The notes under the pieces were generated by a model that worked only from the letters and a program-made list of their open reading frames with translations, was not told the origin of the DNA and made no database searches. A stretch of 8,103 bases of DNA from Alphaproteobacteria bacterium. Its GTDB lineage: Bacteria > Pseudomonadota > Alphaproteobacteria > Micropepsales > Micropepsaceae. A program made the translations under genes and the position numbers. The number at the start of each line of letters is the position of its first letter. Within the stretch, counting starts at the first letter, position 1. Shown here piece after piece: positions 1 through 6,500 of this stretch. Location of the stretch: positions 1 to 8,103 of the forward strand of contig JAGWSK010000082.1 in assembly GCA_028869355.1 (NCBI GenBank), written 5' to 3'.

Positions 1-1922
1 GAATCGTCCTGCCAGGTATAGGTCTGCCCCGGCTTGACCTTGATCTTCTTCCACAAGCTGTCGCCGGTGAAGACATCGGCGTAACGTGTACGGAACATGG
101 CCGGCGTGACCGATTTCCGCACGATATCGGCAATTTCTTTCGGCGTAGGCCAGATGTCGCGCAGATAGACCGGCTGTTTCTTCTTGCCCGTTCCCAGCGG
201 CTGCTCGTTGAGATTTCCGGCAATCGTCCCGGCCAGCGCGAAGGCCACCACCAGCATCGGCGAGGCGAGATAATTCGCGCGCACCTGCGGATGCACCCGG
301 CCTTCGAAATTGCGGTTGCCCGACAGCACGGCGGCAGCAACCAGATCGCCATCGGTCACCGCCTTGGCCACCGGATCGGGCAGCGGGCCCGAATTGCCGA
401 TACAGGTCGTACAGCCATACCCCACGAGATCGAAGCCGAGCTTCTTCAGCGGTTTGTCGAGCCCGGAGCGCGCCAGATAATCGGTCACCACCTGGCTTCC
501 CGGCGCCAGCGACGTCTTCACCCACGGCTTCACCGTCAATCCGCGCTCTACCGCATTGCGCGCCAGCAGACCGGCCCCCAGCATGACATAGGGATTGGAC
601 GTATTGGTGCAGGACGTAATCGCCGCAATGACGACATCGCCATGACCGATGCTCGCATCCATGCCTTCGGCTTTTATCCGCGCATCGGGATCACTGACTT
701 TGAAAACATTTCCGAGCGAAGCTTTGAATTCTTCGCCGGCTTTCGACAGCGCGACACGATCCTGCGGCCGCTTTGGCCCCGCGAGGGACGGCTCGACCGT
801 GTCGAGGTCGAGGTGGAGCACATCGGTGAACAGCGGCTCTTCGTGCTTCAGGTCGTGGAACAGGCCCTGAGACTTGGCATATTTCTCGACCAGTTCGATC
901 CGCGCCGCTTTGCGCCCGGTCGCTTTGAGATAGCGCAGCGTCTCTTCATCGATCGGGAAGAAGCCGCAGGTTGCACCATATTCCGGCGCCATATTGCCGA
1001 TCGTAGCCCGGTCTTCGAGCGGCATTTCGGCCAGCCCTTCGCCGAAAAATTCCACGAATTTTCCGACCACGCCGCGCTTGCGCAACATCTGCGTTACCGT
1101 CAGCACGAGATCGGTCGCGGTGCAGCCGGGACGAAGTCTTCCCGAAAACCGCACTCCGATGACTTCGGGAATCACCATGGAAATCGGTTGGCCCAGCATC
1201 GCGGCCTCGGCTTCAATTCCGCCAACGCCCCAGCCGAGAACCGATAGTCCATTGATCATGGTTGTGTGCGAATCGGTGCCGACCAGCGTATCGGGATAGG
1301 CCAGCTCGACAGCCTGCTTTCCCCGGCCCTGCTTTTCCGTCCACACCGTCTGGGCGAGATATTCGAGATTGACCTGATGGCAGATCCCGGTCCCCGGCGG
1401 GACAACCCGGAAGCGTTCGAATCCCTGCTGGCCCCAGCGCAGAAACGCGTAGCGTTCGCCGTTGCGCTCATATTCCCTGGCGACGTTTTTTTTGAACGCG
1501 TCGCCGCGCGCGAAGTAATCGACCTGCACCGAATGGTCGATAATGAGATCGACGGGCGCGAGCGGGTTGATCTTTTGCGGATCGCCTTTGAGCTCGGCCA
1601 TCGCGTCGCGCATCGCCGCGAGGTCCACCACTGCGGGCACGCCCGTGAAGTCCTGCATCAGAACGCGTGCCGGGCGGAAAGCGATTTCACGATCCGAGCT
1701 GCGGTTTTTCAGCCATCCGGCGACGGCACGGATATCGTCCGCGGTGACCGTGCGCCCATCTTCGTGACGCAACAGGTTCTCGAGCAGGATTTTGAGCGAA
1801 TTGGGCAGCCGGGAGATGCCGGGTAACCCGTTCTTTTCCGCGATCTTCAGGCTGAAATAGGTGTAGCTGCGATTTCCAACCGTCAGCGTGCGGCGCGACT
1901 TGAATGAATTGAGGCTTGGCAC
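1..1922 (-). CDS. acnA: Aconitate hydratase A, N-terminal 640 residues (3' end outside window)
   Basis: Cytoplasmic [4Fe-4S] enzyme that interconverts citrate and isocitrate through cis-aconitate in the TCA cycle. The product begins VPSLNSFKSRRTLTVG, a typical AcnA/IRP1-type N-terminus. Visible landmarks are RPARVLMQDFTGVPAVVDL, LIIDHSVQVD (His130), DSHTTMI (Asp217, His219), ITSCTNTSNP (Cys438), GCTTCIGNSG (Cys504, Cys507) and SGNRNFEGR. The three cysteines are the cluster ligands; their spacing equals that of E. coli AcnA (435/501/504 as I recall it). The frame is open throughout. The family is usually about 890 residues, so roughly 250 are missing: the linker and swivelling domain 4, with its substrate-binding Ser/Arg residues. 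The start is GTG at 1922-1920, chosen because homology begins there and AAGGGGA lies 6 bases upstream. It is divergent from the DUF4908-like gene. The alternative AcnB is excluded by domain order. Very confident. Confidence 0.97.
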   Translation of the reverse strand, partial: MPSLNSFKSRRTLTVGNRSYTYFSLKIAEKNGLPGISRLPNSLKILLENLLRHEDGRTVTADDIRAVAGWLKNRSSDREIAFRPARVLMQDFTGVPAVVDLAAMRDAMAELKGDPQKINPLAPVDLIIDHSVQVDYFARGDAFKKNVAREYERNGERYAFLRWGQQGFERFRVVPPGTGICHQVNLEYLAQTVWTEKQGRGKQAVELAYPDTLVGTDSHTTMINGLSVLGWGVGGIEAEAAMLGQPISMVIPEVIGVRFSGRLRPGCTATDLVLTVTQMLRKRGVVGKFVEFFGEGLAEMPLEDRATIGNMAPEYGATCGFFPIDEETLRYLKATGRKAARIELVEKYAKSQGLFHDLKHEEPLFTDVLHLDLDTVEPSLAGPKRPQDRVALSKAGEEFKASLGNVFKVSDPDARIKAEGMDASIGHGDVVIAAITSCTNTSNPYVMLGAGLLARNAVERGLTVKPWVKTSLAPGSQVVTDYLARSGLDKPLKKLGFDLVGYGCTTCIGNSGPLPDPVAKAVTDGDLVAAAVLSGNRNFEGRVHPQVRANYLASPMLVVAFALAGTIAGNLNEQPLGTGKKKQPVYLRDIWPTPKEIADIVRKSVTPAMFRTRYADVFTGDSLWKKIKVKPGQTYTWQDD

Positions 1923-1928
1923 TCGCGA

Positions 1929-1935
1929 TCCCCTT
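1929..1935 (-). promoter_or_regulatory. Ribosome binding site of acnA
   Basis: On the minus strand AAGGGGA is followed by 6 bases and then GTG. It supports the GTG start of aconitase; I see no in-frame ATG that fits the family N-terminus. Confidence 0.7.
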
Positions 1936-1959
1936 GTGGTGATGGAATTTGGCGGGCGG

Positions 1960-1990
1960 TGTATAGAGCAGGTCGTGAGCAGATGAAACC
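1960..1990 (-). promoter_or_regulatory. Candidate acnA promoter with GGTTTCATCT box
   Basis: Reading the minus strand, GGTTTCATCT (1990 to 1981) is followed by 15 bases and TATACA (1965 to 1960), a good -10-like hexamer. Transcription would start near 1953, giving a leader of about 30 bases. The upstream box is a poor match to the TTGACA -35 consensus, but the identical 10-mer stands in nearly the same place before the glutamate dehydrogenase gene. That both are promoters is inference from position and shared sequence. Confidence 0.45.
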
Positions 1991-2002
1991 GCTGAGCGCA
2001 GC

Positions 2003-2047
2003 AATAAGCCCGCATTTCACCTGAAGCCGCCGGTTTGCGGGCTTATT
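2003..2047. repeat. Perfect 12-bp inverted repeat (stem-loop) between divergent genes
   Basis: AATAAGCCCGCA (2003-2014) and TGCGGGCTTATT (2036-2047) are exact reverse complements separated by a 21-base loop. The GC-rich core with A/T-rich outer ends resembles a bidirectional intrinsic terminator (AGCCCGC...GCGGGCTT). However, neither side has a long T run (CTTATTTCC on plus, CTTATTGCTG on minus), and no gene is seen to end here, because both neighbours are transcribed away from it. It could be an insulator, the terminator of an unseen short transcript, an element of the plus-strand 5' leader, or a dispersed palindromic repeat. The structure is certain; the function is unknown. Confidence 0.75.
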
Positions 2048-2108
2048 TCCACATTATTGCCAATATCCCGGGGCTATGTCGGGGCGTGCGGCCCGCAGTC
2101 CAGCCCTC

Positions 2109-2112
2109 GGAG
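2109..2112 (+). promoter_or_regulatory. Ribosome binding site of the DUF4908-like gene
   Basis: GGAG stands 5 bases before the ATG at 2118. It favours that start over the in-frame ATG at 2076, which would put 14 extra residues (MSGRAARSPALGAL) ahead of a normal signal peptide. Confidence 0.6.
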
Positions 2113-2117
2113 CCTTG

Positions 2118-2858
2118 ATGAAAGCGCGTTATCTTGCCGGAGTGGCTATCGCCTGCATGGCGGTGGGAGCCCCGGCTTTGCGGGCGCAAATACCGTCGGC
2201 GCCGTCGCTGATTGCGCCGCAACAGATTCCGCGCGACGGAACCTATTCGGTTGGCGACAAGACCGAGTTCATCCTTGATCATCTGGGCGATCAGGTGCGG
2301 CTGCGTTTTTCCGGCAGCGATGAAGTTTTTTACCTTTCCAACGAAGCTGCGCCGCTGGGGGCCCGCGTCCTGAAATATGACACCGGCGATCCGGCCCTGC
2401 GCGTCGCCGGTTGGGGCGGCGTGACGCTGTACACCCCGGAAGAAAAAACCGGCGCGCCTGCCGAATACAACGACGTCGTTCACAACGTTGATCCTCCGCC
2501 CGTTCCGGCCAAGGACGTGAAGCGCTTCGCGGCCGGTCTGGCTCACCAACTGAATGGGACTGGAGATTTGATCATCGGATTTGCCGCCGATTGGGACGTT
2601 CTTGCGCAATCCTCCGGAGTCAGGGACCTGGTTTGCGACGCCATGCGCAACACGACATATGCCCTGGAGCAGGTGGCGACCGGCCCGGCACGAATTGCGA
2701 TCGCCGACCACGTCCATGTCGTGCACATCATCGAGGGCAATCGTGTCTTTACGGCGTTGCGGGGCGGTGTGCTGACCGTAATGGTTGCACCGAAAATGGG
2801 AGAGGCAGGCCGTCCGTCATCGCTGGCCATTGCCCATGCGCTGCACGCCGGAATCTAG
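2118..2858 (+). CDS. Exported DUF4908-like protein of unknown function
   Basis: A 246-residue protein with no assigned biochemical role. It starts MKARYLAGVAIACMAVGAPALRAQ: a short basic n-region, a hydrophobic stretch at about 5-20 and an ALRA|Q site, so signal peptidase I probably cleaves after residue 23 and the protein acts in the periplasm or outside. Cys13 sits in AIAC, a poor lipobox. The first half of the mature protein (about 35-115) has the pattern I associate with DUF4908 of alphaproteobacteria: FILDHLGDQVRLRFSGSDEVFYL, then GARVLKYDTGDPALRVAGWGGVTLYT. The second half (about 145-235) has LIIGFAADW and ARIAIADHVHVVHIIEGN and looks like a mixed alpha/beta domain. There is no transmembrane segment beyond the signal and no obvious catalytic motif. 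Its TAG stop overlaps the stop of the convergent exonuclease gene and lies inside a direct repeat. The family call is from recalled motifs and needs a profile search; the gene and its export are firmer. Confidence 0.8.
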   Translation: MKARYLAGVAIACMAVGAPALRAQIPSAPSLIAPQQIPRDGTYSVGDKTEFILDHLGDQVRLRFSGSDEVFYLSNEAAPLGARVLKYDTGDPALRVAGWGGVTLYTPEEKTGAPAEYNDVVHNVDPPPVPAKDVKRFAAGLAHQLNGTGDLIIGFAADWDVLAQSSGVRDLVCDAMRNTTYALEQVATGPARIAIADHVHVVHIIEGNRVFTALRGGVLTVMVAPKMGEAGRPSSLAIAHALHAGI

Positions 2859-2873
2859 CTGCACGCCGGAATC
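2840..2873. repeat. 16-bp direct repeat (period 18) around a shared CTAG stop
   Basis: GCTGCACGCCGGAATC occurs at 2840-2855 and again, identically, at 2858-2873. The first copy encodes the last residues (LHAGI) of the plus-strand DUF4908-like protein. The second, read on the minus strand, encodes the last residues (SIPACS) of the exonuclease. The CTAG at the junction (2855-2858) supplies TAG to both strands. Confidence 0.9.
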
Positions 2874-3457
2874 GAATTGACAAACGGGTTGGGCGCGCCT
2901 TTTTCGACCAGCGACCGGATACCGGCCGCAATTCCGCGCGCATCATCGAGCGCATTGTGCTGCCGGCCGGAAAATGTGGCTCCGGCGGCTTCCGCGACGT
3001 CACAGGCATGTTTGCCGCGCAGGTCCACGCCCTGTTCAAGGAACCACGAAATGGCGTTGGTGTAGTCTGGAACGGCAAAATGGCGGTCCCAGCCATAGAG
3101 GCGGAGGTTCGCCGCCAGCACCAGGTCATCCCGGCCATGTGCCCACAACGGCGCACCGGCAGCAAAATCGAGGAAAGCGCGGTAGCCGGTGATGAAATCC
3201 ACTCCGCGCCGCGCAACCTCCTCATTGGTGATCCCGGTGAGCCCGATGAAAAATCCGGACAAAACCGGATTTAATCTTGGCAGAATCAGGATCTCGAACT
3301 CATCTACCGGCTTGAGGCTACCGGGAGCGAGCTTGACAGCGCCGATCTGCACCACTTCCCTGAACTCGCCGGGGCGGGTCCAGCCCGATTGCAGCGAGCC
3401 ATCCCAGGCGGTGAATTCAAGATCGAAAATCACCGGACGGTGAACGCGCTTTTTCAT
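2855..3457 (-). CDS. DEDDh-family 3'-5' exonuclease (ERI-1/KapD-like)
   Basis: A 200-residue single-domain nuclease of the RNase T/DnaQ superfamily, expected to remove 3'-terminal nucleotides from RNA or DNA with two metal ions. Exo I is IFDLEFTAWDG (Asp12, Glu14); the Trp after the acidic pair is typical of ERI-1/3'hExo-like members. VVQIGAVKL (35-43) and LTGIT (73-77) are also characteristic. Exo II is WAHGRDDLVLAANL (probably Asp111), and Exo III-epsilon is HNALDDARGIAAG (His167, Asp172), which makes it DEDDh rather than DEDDy. All catalytic residues are present, so it should be active; the substrate is not evident. I chose ATG at 3457 because MKKRVHRPVIFDLE is a normal family start, although no clear Shine-Dalgarno precedes it. 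It is divergent from the glutamate dehydrogenase gene across 89 bp, and its stop overlaps the convergent neighbour. DnaQ itself is less likely given the LTGIT/ERI-type motifs. Confidence 0.92.
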   Translation of the reverse strand: MKKRVHRPVIFDLEFTAWDGSLQSGWTRPGEFREVVQIGAVKLAPGSLKPVDEFEILILPRLNPVLSGFFIGLTGITNEEVARRGVDFITGYRAFLDFAAGAPLWAHGRDDLVLAANLRLYGWDRHFAVPDYTNAISWFLEQGVDLRGKHACDVAEAAGATFSGRQHNALDDARGIAAGIRSLVEKGAPNPFVNSIPACS

Positions 3458-3480
3458 AAAGGGTTTTAACGCGCGACACT

Positions 3481-3510
3481 GGTTTCATCTTTCAGCCGAA
3501 CTTGTATGAA
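3481..3510 (+). promoter_or_regulatory. Candidate glutamate dehydrogenase promoter with GGTTTCATCT box
   Basis: GGTTTCATCT (3481-3490) is followed by 14 bases and TATGAA (3505-3510), a weak -10-like hexamer. This mirrors the arrangement before acnA. The same DNA, read on the other strand, is also the leader or promoter region of the exonuclease gene, so the box could serve either direction. Function is inferred from the match to the acnA upstream region. Confidence 0.4.
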
Positions 3511-3534
3511 ATGCAGTCAGCCGGCAAGGGACAC

Positions 3535-3538
3535 AGGA
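3535..3538 (+). promoter_or_regulatory. Ribosome binding site of the NAD-glutamate dehydrogenase gene
   Basis: AGGA lies 8 bases before the ATG at 3547, with AAGGGA a little further upstream. The in-frame ATG at 3511 has no Shine-Dalgarno, so the start at 3547 (MARTQPAIADRQ) is preferred. Confidence 0.6.
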
Positions 3539-3546
3539 TACTCGCC

Positions 3547-6500
3547 ATGGCACGCACCCAGCCCGCAATTGCGGATCGCCAGACAACCACCGACGGCATT
3601 CAGGCCGAAGCCGCGGCTGCCGCAACCCTGGTGTCGGCAACCTCACATCTGCTTGGGAGTTCAGATCCGGAGCTCGCAGGTTTTTTTGCCGCATTTACCC
3701 GCTTCGCCTCGCCGGAAGACCTGCTGCATTACAGCGCAGCGGAATTCGCGGCACTGCTGCGCGCGGTTTTCGCGCGCCTGAAACGGCGAAAGCACGGTGA
3801 GAGTCTGATCGAGTTTTTCGGCACTGCGCGAGAGCCCGAACTCAAGCGCGGCGAGACGCTGCTTGTCGCGATCAATGAGGACATTCCGTTTCTTTACGAT
3901 TCCTGCACAGCCGAAATTCGCGCCCAGCGCCATCGCATTGTTGCCGCGTTCCATCCGGTGATTGCGGAGCCGGACGTTGCCGGCGCGCAGCAAAGCGTCA
4001 TCGTTCTGGCGCTGAATGGCGTGCTGGATGATACTGCGTGCGGACATCTGCACGATGGACTGGCTCTGGCCTTTGCGGATGTGCGCGCTGCGGTGCGTGA
4101 CTGGCACCCCATGCTGTCGCGATTGCAGGAAAGCCGGGCGGCCCTGCTTAAAAATCCGCCCCGCGTGCCGACCGACGAGCGTGATGAGAGTGTCGCCTTT
4201 CTCGACTGGCTCGCCGACAACAACTTTACCTTTCTCGGATGCCGCGACTATGTGTTCTCGCGCGACGGCGAGGTTCGTCTCGATCCGGTAGCGGAGAGCG
4301 GGCTCGGGATTCTGACCGACCCAACCCGGCGGGTATTGCGCAGCGGCACTGAGCGTTCCGATCTTGGTCCGGTGCAGCGGGAGTTTCTCGCCCGCCCCGC
4401 GCCGCTCATTATCGCCAAATCCGGCATTCGCTCGCTGGTACACCGGCGCGTGCCGTTGGATTATATTGGCATCAAGAAATTCTCCCCGAATGGCGAACTT
4501 GCCGGCGAGCGACGCTTCGTCGGCCTGTTCACGTCCGTGGCCTACCGCAAATTGCCGGGTGAAATTCCACTGCTGCGGCTCAAGGCCGAGCGGGTCATGG
4601 CGGGATCGGGTCTGATTCCGGCAAGCCATGATGGCAAGGCGCTGCAGCACATTTTGAACGCCTTCCCGCGTGACGAGCTGCTCCAGTCTTCGGAAGACGA
4701 ATTGCTGGCGACCGCGCTTGGAATATTGAACCTCGGCGAGCGCCCCAAAGTGCGGCTCTTCCTCCGCTTCGACCGCTTTGACCGCTATGTTTCAGCATTG
4801 GTCTTTATCCCGCGAGACCGCTACAGCGGCTCCGTCCGCGAAAGCGTTCAACAAATTCTGCTGCGCGCCGTGAACGGCCGCGCATACTCGGCGACGCCTG
4901 CGCTCGATGATGAAGCGCTGGCACGCGTCCACTACATCATCATCCGCAACCCGGGTTCGCGCCCGGATGTCGATCCACGACACATCGAGGCCGAAATCCG
5001 CGAAGCGGTGAGGACCTGGGACGACGCATTTGCCGACGCGGCAGCCGCCAAATACGACGACAATTGCACCGCGATTGTGCGCCGCTATACGCCGGCATTT
5101 CCGGCGAGCTACCGCGACCGCTTTTCACCCGGCGAAGCAGTCGGCGATATCGCACGCTTCGAGGAACTGGTGAACGGACAAACCGCCGCCGCCGGCGTGA
5201 CGGCGGACGCTTACACAGCCGATGGCGACGTACCCGGAACATTGCGCCTGAAGCTTTTCATCCGTGGCAATTTTATTCCGCTTTCGGAATGTCTGCCGGT
5301 ATTCGAAAATCTCGGGCTCAACGTCATCGCGGAAGCCGCGTTTGCGCTCAGTCCTGAAACCAGCGCCGGCGCAGTGCAAATATCGCTGCAGGACTTCCTG
5401 ATGCAGACCGGATCGCCGGTCGCGGAGCAGCTTTATCCGCAGCTGGAAGATGCTTTTCACGCGGTCTGGTCGGGCAGAGCCGAATCGGATGGATTCAACA
5501 GGCTGGTGCTGGCGGCGCAAATGCCATGGCGGGATGTGGTCATTCTGCGCAGCGTCGCCAAATATCTTCGCCAGGCCGGGATCACATTCAGCCAGCGCTA
5601 TATGGAAACGGCGCTGGTGAACAATCCCGCTATCGCCGTCATGCTTACCAGCCTTTTCCACGCGCAGCACGATCCGCGCCAGTTCAAGGATGCTGACAGC
5701 CGGGCGGCAAAGGCGCAGGGGATTCGCGCCGGCATTGAAGACGCGCTGCGGAATGTCCCCTCGGCCGACGAGGATCGCATCATTCGCGCGATGCAATCGG
5801 TGATCGATGCGATGTTGCGCAGCAACTTCTTTCAGCACGACGAGGCAGGACATTTTCCCGAACATGTCGCGTTCAAGCTCGAAAGCCGGCGGGTACCAAT
5901 CCTGCCGTCGCCGAAGCCGTTGTATGAAATTTTCGTCTACGCCCCCGAAGTGGAAGGCGTCCATTTGCGGTTCGGCAAAATCGCGCGTGGCGGCATCCGC
6001 TGGTCGGATCGCGCGGAAGACTTCCGCTTTGAAATCCTCGGCCTCGGCAAAGCCCAGCAGGTGAAGAATGCCGTCATCGTTCCGGTTGGCGCCAAAGGTG
6101 GCTTCTACCCCAAGCGCATACCGCCAGGCTCAGGCCGCGATGTGGTGCAAAGTGCCGGGATCAGCGCCTATCGGCTGTTCATCGGCGCGCTGCTGGATTT
6201 GACCGACAATATCAGCCCCGACGGAAAGATCGTCCCACCCGCCGGAATCGTTCGCCATGACGGTGATGATCCATATTTCGTCGTTGCGGCGGACAAAGGG
6301 ACCGCAACATTCTCGGATATTGCCAATGAGATTGCGGTCTCACGGGGTTTTTGGCTGGGCGACGCATTCGCCTCGGGTGGCAGCGAAGGTTACGACCATA
6401 AAAAGATCGGCATAACCGCGCGCGGCGCGTGGGAGGGAATCAAACGCCATTTCCGCGAACTTGGACGCGATATCCAGAACCAGTCTTTCACCTGCGTCGG

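Larger units (their letters stand above)
3458..3546. other. Divergent intergenic region between exonuclease and glutamate dehydrogenase genes
   Basis: These 89 bp must carry the start signals for both genes unless promoters lie inside the coding regions. Beyond the GGTTTCATCT/TATGAA pair and the dehydrogenase Shine-Dalgarno I see no hairpin. I also see no convincing -35/-10 pair for the exonuclease on the minus strand. Confidence 0.5.

Noticed and set aside
291..1247. 318-codon plus-strand open frame
   Set aside because: It lies wholly antisense to acnA, whose cluster cysteines and catalytic motifs are intact. Its composition (rich in Arg, His, Ile, Gly) is that of an antisense shadow in GC-rich DNA.
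1486..1493. Run of eight T (eight A on the acnA coding strand), a possible slippage or phase-variation tract
   Set aside because: It reads in frame as ...FKKNV..., a normal aconitase stretch. A tract of eight inside a housekeeping gene is not good evidence for phase variation.
2054..2059. TTGCCA as a -35 element for the DUF4908-like gene
   Set aside because: It matches the -35 consensus well, but no acceptable -10 hexamer lies 15-19 bases downstream.
2043..2726. 227-codon minus-strand open frame overlapping the DUF4908-like gene
   Set aside because: The plus strand has a signal peptide, a ribosome binding site and family-like motifs; the minus frame has none.
3661..4650. 329-codon minus-strand open frame
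   Set aside because: Antisense to the N-terminal part of the glutamate dehydrogenase, with no recognisable motif; a shadow of strong codon bias.
5125..5964. 279-codon minus-strand open frame
   Set aside because: Antisense to the dehydrogenase between its ACT-like and catalytic regions, with no domain pattern.
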